Assembly (NCBI GenBank): GCA_015499995.1
Contig: JADNRV010000034.1
Location: 1 to 64,000 of the forward strand
Length of the DNA stretch: 64,000 nt
DNA from: Flammula alnicola
Lineage: Eukaryota; Basidiomycota; Agaricomycetes; Agaricales; Strophariaceae
Reading direction: 5' to 3'
Made by a program: the position numbers and the translations under genes
Shown here: positions 1-13,600 of the stretch, in pieces
How the letters are laid out: the number at the start of each line of letters is the position of its first letter
Position numbering within the stretch: position 1 is the stretch's first letter
Notes under the pieces: generated by a model
The model's database searches: none
The model's input: the letters and a program-made list of their open reading frames with translations, nothing else
What the model was told of the DNA's origin: nothing

Positions 1-485
1 TCGATGAAGGCGTAAATTTGGCGCCAATGGATTCGTTCCTCTGATTCTGACTTGGTATGCAGCATCTCTGCCCGGTCGATGACCGAGATATCTGGTTTGC
101 GAAGCATATACCCCCCCACCGGCCCCTTTGTAGCAGTTCTGGAGTCAAAGCTTCGATCGGCTAGGCCGCTGACAGTATCTGCGATCTTGTGAGCGACTGC
201 AAGATTGTTTGCTATGTATTTGAGCCATTTCCGTAGGCTCTCTTCCGACATGTCCGTGGGTGGACTGCGGATCATCGTTGAATCGGGGTCCCAGAGTTTG
301 GTGTTCTTCTCGACTGCGGAAAGGTTGAATGGAATGGGCAGTTTGGAATCACGGAAGACATGTCCATCGATCCACTGCATCGTGGCTCTAAAACTCTTTC
401 CGGGCTTGTGGATTAAGGAATTGAGAAATGCGCTATTGACATTACGTCGGAGTTTTTCGGTAGGGGGTGGACGAGGAGGAGGCAT
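1..485 (-). CDS. FunK1-like protein, N-terminal part, runs off left edge
   Basis: The minus strand is open from an ATG at 485 to the window edge (161 codons, no stop). Reading on, the product begins M-P-P-P-R-P-P-P and later contains GYMLRKPDISVIDRAE followed by a Trp-containing stretch. That layout resembles the region ahead of the kinase fold in basidiomycete FunK1 (fungal-type protein kinase) proteins. The catalytic part would lie beyond base 1, so the family call is from memory of the N-terminal pattern only. The true start is probably further upstream: removing the element at 499-959 joins this frame to the ORF at 957-1214. As it stands, translation could begin at 485. Confidence 0.55.
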   Translation of the reverse strand, partial: MPPPRPPPTEKLRRNVNSAFLNSLIHKPGKSFRATMQWIDGHVFRDSKLPIPFNLSAVEKNTKLWDPDSTMIRSPPTDMSEESLRKWLKYIANNLAVAHKIADTVSGLADRSFDSRTATKGPVGGYMLRKPDISVIDRAEMLHTKSESEERIHWRQIYAFI

Positions 486-498
486 AGGCTCGCTACCG

Positions 499-959
499 AC
501 CCTGGGTATTTCAGCTGTACCCTTACCCTTACCCACCAAAACCCTTACCCTCCACTAGGGGTAAGGGTTTTGAGGGTTTGGGTAAGGGTTTCTGAAAACC
601 CAGGGGTATTTAATATTTTGGAGGGTATACCTATTAAAATTGATTGAAAACTGTTTTAAAAATTATTTACTACTTAATTAAATTAAATTAATTAGTTGAT
701 TGTGTTATTTACAGTGTTATCTTGTACAGTAAGCCAACTTTGGAGACAAAATCTTGTAAAAAGATATAAAATAAATATTTTTTGGACATCTTTGGCAAAT
801 CTTTGGTGTGCAAAAAATCAAAAAATTTCTCTTGGCAATACCCCTGACCCCTGCTGGGGGTAGGGGTATTCCAAGGGTACAGAAATCTCAACCCTTACCC
901 TTACCCCAGCATACCCTACCCAAAACCCCTGCGGGTTTTCAAACCCCTGACAATCACTA
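499..959. mobile_element. 461-bp non-coding element with 7-bp TSD inside a coding sequence
   Basis: The direct repeat GCTACCG at 492-498 and 960-966 flanks a 461-bp AT-rich core whose two ends are dense in CCCTTACCC/GGGTAAGGG blocks. Several blocks form hairpins, for example AAAACCCTTACCC near 537 paired with GGGTAAGGGTTTT near 560. No ORF of note lies inside. The outermost bases do not form clear terminal inverted repeats, so the superfamily is open. The main evidence for insertion is that exact removal restores one reading frame. Confidence 0.55.
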
Positions 960-1214
960 GCTACCGGCATTCCCATTAGACGCCAAAGGAATTTCAGCGC
1001 GAATGTAAGACTGGAATCGCTTGGGATTGCCCAGTACTGAAAAATTGTGGGCGGGAGGGAGAACAGGGAAGATAGGCCCTGGAGTGGGAGCCTTTGGGGC
1101 AGCGCGGGATTCCCCTACGGCGGTTTGGCTTTCGGACATCGATGGAGAAAGTAAAGTTGAGCTATTGGGGTCAGAGAAAATAGAAGGATTGTCAATATGA
1201 GGCAGGTAAGCCAT
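957..1214 (-). CDS. 5' fragment of the FunK1-like gene, cut off by an insertion
   Basis: An 85-codon ORF starts at ATG 1214 and ends at a TAG (957-959) supplied by the edge of the inserted element. The product is Pro/Ser-rich with no domain I recognise. Its last residues GNAGS lie in the duplicated target GCTACCG. If the element and one target copy are removed, the frame reads through without a shift into GNAGS-EPMPPPRPPP and the ORF at 1-485. I infer one gene broken by the insertion rather than two genes. Confidence 0.5.
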   Translation of the reverse strand: MAYLPHIDNPSIFSDPNSSTLLSPSMSESQTAVGESRAAPKAPTPGPIFPVLPPAHNFSVLGNPKRFQSYIRAEIPLASNGNAGS

Positions 1215-1844
1215 CGAGGCAGCTAGGGGTGATACGAAGCAAGAAGAAGGTTGGATTGATTATGTAATCCAACAACAATAGTTATTTATTGAGTCAGTAA
1301 AAGCATTGGCCAGCGGGGTTGGTTGAGAGAGAGTTCCCGGGCATCACGTGCAGAATTACCTGCTTTGGAGTGGCAACCGCAACCGGCTTGAGCAGCTTGA
1401 GATAGGCTCAGATAGCTACTCGGCTTTAGCCGCAAGCTATTATTTATAACTCGGCTCAGATAGCCGTGCGGCTAGCGAGAATGAGCCGAGTCACGGCAAC
1501 ACTGAGCGTGGTAAAGGCATCACGCATTTGATCGGAATCTGCCGGAAAGTTAGCATTAGTTGAATGAGAACGAGCCCCCTAAAGGGGACTCGTAACCAAA
1601 GCATGTCTCCAAAATGCTGGCACGACACGAACGGAACGGTTCCCATGTGATGACGGGGAGATCCCGGGCCGAGGATGCCTTGTGGGTTAGAGCTGGGCGC
1701 CATCGATAGAAAGCATCAAACAATGTCGAGTAAGGTTTAGTCTAGTCAGAATAGCACAATACCATTCCATGTGTCACCTCCGTGTTGTCCTCGAACTGCA
1801 GGCGGAAATGTTTTGGATCCCCGGCAAAATTGCAGATTTTCTGA
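1215..1844. other. intergenic spacer
   Basis: About 630 bp between two genes pointing away from each other. At 1400-1490 GGCTCAGATAGC and ATGAGCCGAG blocks recur in both orientations and could fold. No convincing ORF, and promoters are not distinguishable by eye. Confidence 0.4.
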
Positions 1845-3824
1845 AGCGGCCCGCCATACCCACGCACTATTCGGCCTGACCGGTATCAATTGCGCCTCGA
1901 CCTTGCCTACTCCAACGTTGCCCACATCGATGGCCACTCCTCCGGCAATGTCTTTGCCTTTGTGGACCTGGAGACGGGAAGAACAGACATTGAAGCTAAA
2001 AGTGAACTATCTTACTGCGCGGTTGAGGTTCGCCCTCGATGCTTGTACTGCACCGATTGCACCATTCCTCGCAGACAGTGGGATAAGATCAGAGCTGGTA
2101 TGTCTGCAGGCTCCTTCACCAGGCCATTGACCGTATTCGAATGTTTATGTCACAACTGATTGGCGTCTATCAGGAGATCCTTGTGCAATACCATGGTTTT
2201 GCCTCAATTCTCGGCCTGTCTCTACCTCCGCCATACTTCCTTCAAGAACTTATTTTATCATCCTTTTGGTTCAAGGACGACAATCTTGACAGGAAGATGA
2301 AGTCAATGGCTCGTGTGATCAGAGGGTTGTTTTCTGATACTGATCCAGACGTCGACCGTTCTCTCGTCGACCAGGCTGATCCGACAGGCGAATTCAATTG
2401 GTGGAACAACGGTAAGATGCCTACCCGGTTGGATGTTGAGGTCCTGTGCGAGCGGATAATCAAGAAGGTAATGTGATAGACGCCTCCTAGAAGATTGCTA
2501 TTCAATCAAGATTCAGTTCATCGAAGATGGCTTAATGCCAGCGAGCGGCAGCATCTCGGACTTGACGACCTTACCTTCCCTTCTCGATCCTGGCTTACCC
2601 ACCCGCCGCCTACACCAGATATTGACGAACCCACACCCTGTCTTGTCGGGTCTCTATTTTGAGGCAAAGGACAAGCCCGATTATCTCGACATAGGGCGCG
2701 AAAGGCTGAGAGGCACCCCAAGCCTCTCAGAAGCCATTTCTGCTGCCTCGTACGATTTATCGACAGCGGCGCCTGGACTCCCAGCCAAGTACAGACCATC
2801 CGATATTGACCTTCCTCCAGAGAGTCGAAAAATACTACAAATTCCACGAGAGACGCTGCTCCCGCTCCTGAGCGAACTCAACGATGTCTCTCAACTCGTC
2901 CACTCTCAACTCTGCAAGAATGAAGAATCCATTTCTCGCTCTACATCCTCACTTGCCGCTTATGATTGGCTCCATACCCGTGCTCGCACATCAGGAACCT
3001 ACCCATTTCCACCACCTGATCCGCTATCTCCTCCTCGTGCCAGATACACCCAGAATTTACCGGCTGCGAATGTCGCCGATGGCCGCCAGCCCAGGGAGAA
3101 GCAGACGGGTGCAGTTGCGCCAGCTGATTCGCAGCCGGTCGCTCCAGGCAGCCGTCAGGGAACCGAAATGCTTCCACCGGAGAGTAAGGATTCTACAACG
3201 ACCAGCTTTCTCCGTACGCCTGGTAGTCAAATCTCCAATTCATCAGCAGCATCACCCAGTCCGCATTCGAAGGCGCTGTCATTAGCACAGGAATCTGCCA
3301 CGCTCTTATGTGGCGCAACTCCTACACCGGGCAGCGCTACCGTAGATGTAAATGGACTGCTCACCTGTGAATCCTCCAAAGCAGAACTTGCCTCGATGGG
3401 TGAGGAAATGGATCTTCATCCTGATGTATTGATCGCAGCAGAATCTGGCCCATCTCCCCCCACTCCGCCCATCACAGCTTCCAGGACAGTTTCTGACGTG
3501 ACCTCATCCGCTGTCATTCCGTCGCAAGCTCCAGATATTTCGGTTACTGAAGATATGGACATTGACATGGCTACCTCTGCCAATGGGCTGGGAATACTCC
3601 TCGAAACATCGACTATTGATAACCCACCCACCTCAGATGAAGAAAGTTTTTCAAGTACGTCCAGTAAGTCTGAATCTGAGACAGAGAGTGACTATGGTGG
3701 TCCACTTTCGCCCGATGACGACGCACGCTCCATATCTCCACAGGAATCCCCAAGTCCAAGTTCGAGCAGTGACACTGACAGTCAAGATTCAAGCGACGGA
3801 GGACCCCACATTTATTTCAGGTGA
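1845..3824 (+). CDS. unrecognised protein, structured N-terminal part and Ser/Pro/acidic tail
   Basis: Three open stretches join by plausible splicing: about 1845-2094, about 2118-2466, and about 2510-3824 (intron GTAATG...TCAAG). The first stretch contains CLYCTDC, a possible metal-binding pair. The second is a folded-looking, Phe/Leu-rich segment. The last ~430 residues are low complexity and finish in alternating Ser/Asp/Glu clusters, like many chromatin-associated or intrinsically disordered fungal proteins. I recognise no domain. The 5' end is unresolved because the frame is closed just upstream of 1845, so at least one earlier exon is likely. It converges on the KDZ1 transposase and could be KDZ1 cargo or host sequence. 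Confidence 0.4.
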
Positions 3825-4619
3825 CTCTTTCGATCATCTCAGTTCCACAGTGGAACTCACAGTGGAACTCCTCAGTACCGTTGAAGGAACTGGTCGCCTG
3901 AGGTCGTAGGACATGTTTCAAAGTTTTTGTTCAACAAAGGGTATTTCATAGATGGATGGCTTGGATTAATACAAGTTTCTATTTCATTCCTTTAGATTGT
4001 CACAATACTTTAGTCTCACTCAAAACTGCCTGTAAATTGATGAAACTATGCCTTGATACATTGCATAAACAAGTAAATCTCGGCCAGGCCTCCATCTGTG
4101 AGCTTGGAAAGAAACAATCGGGAACTCTTTTCGAGATTGGCAACCAAATTGCTATTTTTGCCGTTGACATTGATTCACTTTGCCCATTCCTTCTGCGTAA
4201 GTGGTTTCGCATTTCCCTTCTGAATTTCATTCTGTCTCCTCTCAAAGAACTCTTCATAGTATTCGTTCCAGTACTGGTGGTGAGTGAACTTCTTCCACGT
4301 CTTTAGCGTCGGCCACCAAGATTCGACGTCGAGGCGAGATGAAGAATGGATAAGTCTGTTCAAAGCGCGGCGCGTTGGTTGGCTACAAGTTGTTTGGCGC
4401 TTATGTCAGCACTTCGGGCGAAGTGCTGACATAAACAATTCTGCTGAGGTGCAGAATAATATTACAGTACGGTGCAGTGCCGTTTGCACACGAATGTTGG
4501 GAAAATGTGTTTGTCCGTGTCTTGCCTTTGACCGTGCCTGATACATTCCGGCTCAGAAAGAATGTAAGATAAGCCTTGGACGCGCAACAATCGGGACATG
4601 TTTAATAATAAATGCAAAT
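3825..4619. other. intergenic spacer between convergent genes
   Basis: Contains the 3' flanks of the gene at 1845-3824 and of the KDZ1 transposase. The only clear structure is the hairpin at 4401-4434. ORFs here are short and look like chance. Confidence 0.4.
4401..4434. repeat. perfect 16-bp-arm hairpin
   Basis: TTATGTCAGCACTTCG (4401-4416) pairs with CGAAGTGCTGACATAA (4419-4434) across a 2-bp loop. It lies about 190 bp past the KDZ1 transposase stop. It could be a subterminal palindrome of KDZ1, comparable to the GCGAATTCGC palindromes near the KDZ2 ends, or a 3'-end structure. Confidence 0.6.
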
Positions 4620-7600
4620 CTATTCGGTAGCTACCCATATTTTAGCGTAGGAATCACGACTGTTCTTGAAACGCAAATCTGCGATCCTGCCAAGTTCATT
4701 CCACATTCCGATTTGTTGCTCAGAATATGCGATTGCTCCCGGGCGCTCCAGGATTTGCGCCTCATTTCGTTTTGTGGCCCACTCCCTAGCCTTGTAGATG
4801 AAGAAACGGGTCGTCCAGTCCATTTCGTGTGAGGTCAATGTAAGTTCTTCCTTCCATCGGTTGCGTTGTGCCCGTGCACGCAACCAGTGAATTCGGTAAA
4901 CTGTTGATAGCAATGGGAAAATGTTAGTCACTGTGATGAGCTGGAAGTGAGGGAAACGAACACTCCATCATGCGCTCGTTGTCAGCGGCGATGCCTTGTG
5001 CATCTGCTTCAACATAACCATCGAGAGCACCCCAGAACCAGGCCAACCGTGCCCGACTTTGACCCGGCGCATTCATATCAGAGATTGCGGTACTGATCTC
5101 GCATTCAGATGCAAGTAGAGGAGGATATCTTGATGTAAGCCCCGGATTCGATCTTGCGATGATCCGTTGACAATGATTGTAGACCCGTCTGTGAAAACTA
5201 AGTGTACGTGTCAATAGGCGAACACCGTCCCAGGACCGCAAGGATTGTGAGGTCGATGCCGCTGTGCGGACTTTCGTGATATATTCGAATGAGAGATATC
5301 CAAGGGTCTCCCGCACGCCTTGGAGGGCATCATTAGCCCTACCTGTTCGCAATTCGATCTCAGTTTCCAGATAGAAGCGGCTGACCGTGCCTGCAGATCG
5401 AGATGCCGTCGAAGGGAATACTAGTGTATTGTATTCAATATCCATGGCACGTTGCGCTGGGGCATCTGGAAGGTCGCCGTCGCTGATGTTGCCGTCTGGA
5501 TCGCGAGTTAGATTCGCCGTCTGACTCAGGTTGAAAATTGTCTCGTCTCCCAGGAATTTTCGGCCGTCCATGTGGAAGGTTTCTATGCGGGCAGCGAGGC
5601 GTTGTCGTTTACGGGCGAGGTCCAGCTTCTGGTCCACAGTCAGGTGCTTACCGAGCCGTCGAACATGTTGTTTGAGGTTAATTCTACATTGCCATTAGTG
5701 CCATATAGATGAAGTAGAGATGTAGGGTCACTTACTGTTCATCTTCTATTTTAAATCCCGATACGAGCCAGGCATGGAGTGCCGCTTCATCGGTGGATGA
5801 AGAAACCGGTAAAGAGGCTCTGTCCGTATTACCGGCAGCCAGCGCTGGCTGATGTACATCAGCAGCGGCAACCGGTCGTGCAACGGATTTAGTCGCAGCC
5901 CTGGTAGCTAATGTTGCTTCAACCTCTTTCAACGTTGGACCTCTCGTAATGCGGGGGAGCATGACGTCCATTGAGTCAACGTTTGCCTGCCGCACACTTT
6001 CAGCATGTTCAATTTCGTCCTGCCAGTTAAGCTTGTGTTGCTGCGGCGCGGCCATATCAATTTCAGCAAAATAGCGTTCGCTCTCGTGGCTTTCTCGAAG
6101 GGCTCGTTCGTATTTTCCAATTATTGTCGACACTGGTATATTCTCGATGTTAAATCTTCATTACAAATAAATAAAAAGGCACACAGCCTGACCAATATTG
6201 ACCAGTTTCTTGAAATTAGAATCCCCCGTATGGTCGTCCAGAAGTTCACGACGGTGGGCCAAGGTTGCGGTCCTGGTACTGCGAGAAACGGTGTTTAAGA
6301 CCGCCCATAGAGTTTCCAGAATTTCGCCATCCACTGAGGCGGCCCCTGGGACGTAAGACGTAGCGTAACGATACAGGCATTCATCGATATGACCGTGAAC
6401 GTGGAAAAGACCGATGGCGCGTATGAGTTCGATACCGTCAGGGAGAGCTAGATGAGGATTTCTGTCAATCCGCTCCGACAGATGTCGATGGTACTGACAG
6501 CCGATATCGTAGATGTGTAGGACTCGCTTCAGGTTCCCCATTCCAGTGGTAGCGAGAGCTTCACAGAGCGACCAGTCCATATTTGCTTGCCGTTCACCCT
6601 TCTGAAAATCCACTAGGCTTCCAGGTGCAAAACAACCGTGACGAGCGCAGGAATGGCCTCCGACACCGGTGCAGTCACATCCATTGTGCGCTGCGTCCGA
6701 ATTTTTCTGCGCTCGATGTCGATGACAGGTGGGTGTCTGAAATAATAGAATGTTATTTTAGCACATTGTATCAATCACGATGGTTTTTAAGCACTCGCGC
6801 CAGTCGGCGATCAGTTACAGAGAGGCCGGTCCGCCGGAAGCCATGCGCACATCCATGCGACGCCAGGATGTCAAAAGAAAACATTATCACACCTGCTTAC
6901 TGTCCACTGCGAGCGCCAGATGCGCCCGGTAACGCGTTGAATTCGTCATAAAGGCCTCGCCGCCAGTCAATGAAACCTCGCCCTCACCCCCAGCCGATTT
7001 CAAATGATCTGCCTTGAAATTTCCATCTGCCACGAATGATTGAATGAAAAGGTCCCTACGCTAGAAGCACCTGTAGTTGCTGGTATCATGTATGATTCCT
7101 AGGCTGTGGGCTAACTACCTTATACATCTATAGCGGGTTTGGGCCGCTTAGGCCGTGGCCTAAGGCCATGCAAGACACTTGTAAATGGCTGCCGTGGTGC
7201 CGGGGCAGCATATACAGCTGCTGCTGGGGGCGGGTAATAGTAAATACATGTCAACAATGCAGGAATTGATGTCCGGGGCTGTATTTTGGGTGCTGCTCAT
7301 TGTCGGGGGCGGTTTTCAGTGGGGAAAAAATACCATTGCGTAGCCCTGATTTTTCTCTATCCAAATTCGTCATATGCGCGCCCTATAGGGGGCGGGACGG
7401 GGTGGATTTGAAAGGATGACTTTGGATGATGTTCTAAAAATAACTGGTATTTCCGGGAGAGCATCATTTCTGTGACATCATTGTTCCTGGAAATCTATTT
7501 TTAAATTTGGGCACTTTTACTCTATTTTTAGTCCATGCATGTTCCGATGCGGTTTGGGGCGGGGCTCATGCTAAATAGCCGTCAATAATGCAGGAAATGA

Positions 7601-10600
7601 TGTCCGGGGTTGTATTTTGGCTGCTGCTCATTATCGGGGCCACTTTTGGGCGTGGAAAAAAATCTTTTGCAGTCTATAAATATATTCTGACCTATCCTGG
7701 GTGTTTCCGCGCCTGCGGGCGGGCGAGAATGGGTGGATTGGGGCGCTTGGCTTTGGATGACGGTCCCATTTGGGGCGGGGCTGAGAGTAAACACCTATCA
7801 ACAATGCAGGAAATGATGCTCGGGGGTGTATTTTGGCTTGTGCTCGTCGTTTGGGACGGTTTTGACCCGGGAAAAAAATGCAGTGGGGTCTAATAATATA
7901 TTGCTACCCATTGCCACCGTTTGCGCGCCTCACGGGGGGCGGGGATGGGTGGATTGACGAGGATGGCATTGGATGACATTCTAAAATTAGACGGAAAGAG
8001 CACTGTTATTTTTAGATGTTAGCCCTTGTGCCTGGTTTTATTATCTATAGATTAGATAGCCCGAAAAGCGCCGCATCTTTGATATTTTTAGATGCAGACG
8101 CTCGTGCCTCGGCGCCTGTGTCTGTTATCTATAGATTAGATACTTCCAATTAATCCCACGGCACTGCATATTTAAAAATAGACGCAGTTCATTTTTGGCC
8201 TCCTGTGCCTCTGGTCGAAAATCTCAGGTAAAAATGATTAAATAGACAAAATTGAATATATTTGAATTATGCTATTAAGGTATACAACAAATAAAATACG
8301 ATACCGCGGAGAAACGAGTGTAAGCGAGCAAGGAGGGTGCATGTCGACGTGAGTAACGCACGTCGTCACCTCGCCTGCTGCTGTTCATCCCCGCTCTCCT
8401 CCTTGTCGTCGTATCGCCACCTGTATGTGCCAGTATCATGTATGATACCTGGGCTGCCTGCCAATAAGGAGTGTACATCTACAAGGCTAACAACCCCCTT
8501 GGGCAGTTGCCCAACACTATGCAACATAATACCTACAGGCTGCCGGGGTGCCAGAGATGGCTTTGGTGCTTGTTGTTGGGGCGGGTGATGGTAAACAGGT
8601 GTCAACATTGCAGGAAATGATGTCCAGCACTGTATTTTGGGTGCTGCTCATCGTCGGGGGCGCTTTTGGGCGCGGAAAAAAATCTAATAGGATCTATTAA
8701 TATATTCTGACCTGCCCCCACCATTTGCGCGCCTCGGGGAGGGCGGGGACGGGTGGATTGACGAGAATGGCTTTGGATGACGTTCCTATTTGGGGCGGGG
8801 CTGCTGTCAAACAACTGTCAACAATGTGGGAAATGATGCCCGGGGTTGTATTTGGGCTCTTGCTCATCGTCGGGGGCGGTTTGGAGCACGGGGAAAAATC
8901 CAATAGGGTCTAGTAATATATTGCTACCCATTGCCGCCCTTTGCGCGCCTCATTGGGGGCGGGGATGGGTGGATTGACGAGGATGACTTTGGATGACATT
9001 CTAAAATTAGACGGAAAGTATGATATTTTTAGATGCCGGCGCTTGTGCCTTATGTCGGTTCCTTATCTATAGATTAGATTGCAAGAAAGCGCCCAGCATG
9101 ATATTTTTAGATGCAGACGTGCCTAGGCGTCTGTCTGTTATCTATAGATTAGATATGTTTTATTAATCCCACGCTGCATGTTTAAAAATAGACTTGGTTC
9201 ATTTTCTCTGCTCGAAAATCTCAGGTACATAACAAAGATTAAACAGAAAATATTGAATATATTTAAACTATGGTACTATAGTAAAATACACTACGGCGCC
9301 TCGCCTGCTGCTGCTCGTCCTCATTCCCCTCGTCATTGTATGGCTGCCGCCACTGCTCCCACCTCATCGTCACCCCCATAGCAGAGCCGCAGCAGCGGTC
9401 GTGCTGCTGCCCGTCGTCGTCGTACCCGAGCAGCTGCCGGTCAGCTGCTCCTCGTTATCGTCGTCGTATCGGAGCAGCAGCGGCCGTGCCATCGTATCCG
9501 AGCACGTCGTCGCCGCATCCAAGCAGCAGCGGTCTTGCTGCTGCTCATCGTCGCCATATCCGAGCAGCAGCGGTCGTGCTGCTCCTCGTCGTCGTCGTAC
9601 CCGAGCAGCTGCCGGTCGCGCTGCTGCTCCTCGTCGTCGTCGTATTCGAGCACCAGCGGTCGCGCCGCTGCTCGTCTTCGTCGTCGTACCCGAGCAGCTG
9701 CCGGTCGCGCTGCTGCTCCTCGTCGTCGTCATATTCGAGCACCAGCGGTCGCGCCGCTGCTCGTCTTCGTCGTCGTACCCGAGCAGCTGCCGGTCGCGCT
9801 GCTGCTCCTCGTCGTCGTCGTATTCGAGCACCAGCGGTCGCGCCGCTGCTCGTCTTCGTCGTCGTACCCGAGCAGCTGCCGGTCGCGCTGTGCCTCGTTA
9901 TCGTCGTCGTATCCGAGCACCAGCGGTCGCGCTGCTGCTGCTCGTGGTCGTCGTACCCGAGCACCAGCGGTCGCGCTGCTGCTGCTCGTGGTCATCGTAC
10001 CCGAGCAGCTGCCGGTCACGCTGCTGCTCGTTATCGTCATCGTATCCGAGCAGCAGCAGTCGTGCTGCTGCTCGTGGTCGTCGCCGTACCCGAGCAGCTG
10101 CCGGTCGCGCTGCTGCTCGTTATCGTCGTCGTATCCGAGCAGCAGCGGTCGTGCTGCTGCTCGTGCTGCTCCTCCCATCTGGCCGTCGTCGTCGCCCATC
10201 CGAGCAGCAGCAGCCGTCGTGCTGCTGCTATCACCTCGTCGTCGTCCTCGCCTATCCGAGCAGCAGCAGCCGTCGTGCTGCTGCTGTCACCTTGACGTCG
10301 TCGGCGCGTATCCGAGCAGCAGCAGCGGTTGTGCTGCTGCTGAGCAGTTCCGTCGCCGTATCTGAGCAGCAGCGGTCGTGCTGCTGCTCGTCGTCATCGT
10401 ATCCGAGCAGCAGCAGCCGCCGTACTGCTGCTGCTGCTTCCATCTCGGGGCAGTCGCCGTATCCGAGCGGCAGCCGTCGTGCTGCGGCTCCCCCCACCTC
10501 GACGTCGTCGCTGTATCCTCGGAGCAGCAGCGGCGCGACCGCTGCTGCTGCTGCTGCTATCACCTCGTTGCCTTCGGGTAAGTGGGTGGAGGAAGAGAGG

Positions 10601-13600
10601 AAGGAGAACACGAATCGAGTCATACGACTCGATTCGTTGCTTACCGGGTGGGTCTCCCTCTCACAGGGTCTCCCCTCGTGTCCTTACCCCTCATCTCCCT
10701 CCCATCTCCTTCCAGAGCCGGCCCACATTACCTCGATGAGGGAGAGGGGCACACGGCGCCTGGGCAGCTTCGTTCGCATCGTAGGGACATAGATGGTGGC
10801 TTTGTGGGACGGGGTGGATGAAGGAGAGGTGAAGGAAGTGGTGGTGGTGGTGGTTGGACCGACATCGAATCGTTGTTGATGGGTATCCGGCGTTTGCTGA
10901 GAGTGACGCGATTGGCTGGCAAACTCGGACCGGCCAAACACCCAAACGTTCGTCGAGGTTTCCAACTTCTCCGAGACATTCTCCAGCCCATCCGAGGGCC
11001 AAAAAATATTTAAAGTATATTTATAAGTAGTTTAAAACATGTTTCAGGCATTTTCACAGGATTCCGGAGGTCGATATTCTGCCAATTTATGAAGAGATTG
11101 TCAAACGAGGTGATTTCGGGCATTTGAGGTTAGATATCTTACACTAGGTTTACTTGAAATAGTATCGGACTGAGGATAATGTAGTAGAAGTATTATTTGA
11201 ATGAAATAGAGATTTTACAGATACTTTGTGAGGTTTATAGTGAGTCAAGATGTCCAAAACTTCGAAATACCATCTTGCTGATCATCTTGTCCAAAGATTT
11301 CCTATTGGTTTCATGCCTTAGTTGACGAGAATGTCCGTATTCTTGCACCTACTCCGGATACTCTCTGGGGAACCCCGCAAGAATAATCTAATAGCACTCC
11401 TTAGTCAAAGTATACACTATATCTAGATATCAATAGGTTTATTGTAACACTAAATGCAAGGTAGATTTCTTTAGAATACCCGAAATCACCACGGTCGCTC
11501 GCTAATTCGATTTAACGGGGAGTCATATTAGTATTTTCACTATAAGGCTTGACATTTATACTCTAGGCAATGTCTTACAGATATTCCGACAATAAAATTG
11601 CTCTTAGATTTGCTGTGGATGGCATTACGGACGTTCCAACCGCGACGACGGATCGGAGTCTGGCCGGTCCGAGTTTGCCAGCCAATCACGTCACTGTGGG
11701 AAAGCGCCAGATAACCATCAGCAGAGGTTCAACGTCGTTGATGGTTATCTTCCTCTACCACCACCCTCCCCTTCTGCATCTCCCCTCGCCTGTCCCGATC
11801 CCTGAGGCCCCCAAAAGACATTGGTAAGTTATTATTTCAACTGTTTTATTACATATTCTAACAGTTTGACCTCTTTATCAGGTACAATAAGACTCAAACG
11901 AAACCCATCGCCACGTCGTATGCCCTTCCATTCATCGAGGGATATGAGCTGACTTGGGAAGGATACGGGCAGGAGATGAGGGGTGCGAGGAAGCGAGGGG
12001 AGACTCTTGTATAGGGAGACCCACCTGTACATCGCGAATCGAGCTGTACGATTCGTTTTACCCCCCTTCTCTTTCCCTCACTAACCCACTAACCCAACCC
12101 ATATGCTAGACAAAGAGACGGCAACTATATGTCGTCTCTTCCTCGTCCTCGGCGTCGCTCCGCACACTGCTGCCGCCACCGCTGCTTGCAAACGACCACG
12201 ACCACCTCTCACAACACCACCACATATCCCACCTTATCGCTCACCTTCCCCGGCGCCCAGGCTGTGTGAGGGGGTGCGAGACACCAAACGCCGTGCATTC
12301 GCAACGGCGTTCATTGGTTTCTCAGCCCGCTTCCCACCGCCACCCTTGTGCATCCGCAAGCACCCCCACCGCTAGCTATGCCCTTCCCAGCACTGCTAGA
12401 TAAGGCCCAGCTACGACGCCGACCACGAACTGAACGTGGACAAGGGTGAGGTACGACAACGACGTGGGAGTGAATAGGGAATGCTGCTGCGGGAGCAGAT
12501 GGCGAGGGAGAAGGCCGGGACGAGAGAGACAAGAGGGAGCGAGGGGACAACCCGCCGGCGGCGGTGTGGCCTGGGGTTGCACCGCGTCTCCCTATTGCTT
12601 GGCATGCTCTCGATATCTGCGTGAATTTATATTGTAGTTACCAGTATCAATGTAATCTTTCTTAGAAAATAATATATTTGTTTTATCTAACATTTTGTTT
12701 CACCTGTCATTTAAGTACTCTGAATTCGGAAGGTGGTTGAGCTGTCATCCGGATGGATGACGAGCCATCCAGCCTTTCCTCCTTGAATTTAATAATAATA
12801 AAAACAGCATGAGATTCCTCTGTAGCCGTAGATTACATCTATAAAATCCAATTAATAAAATTATAAAAGGAATGGTGCACAAAGTGCGAAATCATAATGG
12901 ACACCACCCCAATGCGCATCCTAATACGGGCAGAATGATCCCATCATTTGTAGCCATTTCGGGCAGCATCATCCAGATGGACAACAACGCATCCATCCCT
13001 TCCCGTTCAAATTTCAGGATAAAAAGTGTATCGTTGGATTGGAATTTTCAAGTAGATTACGGATATGTATTAAATTCAATGGAATTCAAACAGGAACGGT
13101 GTGCAAGCGCCAAAATAAGCCCGGTATCCCATTCCGTGATGCCATCATTTGTTCTAAAAATATCCGGACCTGGTGCGGTTATTTTTGGAACGTCATCCAA
13201 ACCCATCCGCGCCAATCCATCCATTCCGCTGCCCTGTGAGGCGCGCGACGGGTGGCATTGGGTAGCAATATATTATGGGACCCCATTGGATTTTGTCCCG
13301 CGCTCGAAACCACCCCCGATGACGAGCAGGAACCCAAATACAAGAAAGTATCTAATCTACAGATAACAGAGACAGGCGCCGAGGCACAAGCTCTGAATCT
13401 AAAAATATCATGCTGGGCGCTTTCTGGCAATCTAATCTATAGATAAGGAACCAACACACAAGGCACAAGCGCCGGCATCTAAAAATATCACACAGGGCGT
13501 TTCCGTCTAATTTTAGAATATCATCCAAAGTCATCCTCGTCAATCCACCCATCCCCGCCCCCCATGAGGCGCGCAAAGGGCGGCAATGGGTAGCAATATA

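Noticed and set aside
505..960. Telomere-like CCCTTACCC/GGGTAAGGG arrays
   Set aside because: The unit is GGGTAA rather than TTAGGG, copies are few and in both orientations, and they lie within a TSD-flanked insertion.
9301..10560. Possible CRISPR-like regular repeats
   Set aside because: Repeats are themselves variable trinucleotide tracts without unique spacers, in a eukaryotic genome.
9178..10821. Long Arg/Ser/Ala-rich ORFs (up to 463 codons) in several frames
   Set aside because: They are translations of the CAGCAG/CTGCTG/CGTCGT minisatellite, open in all frames, with no domain or codon signature.
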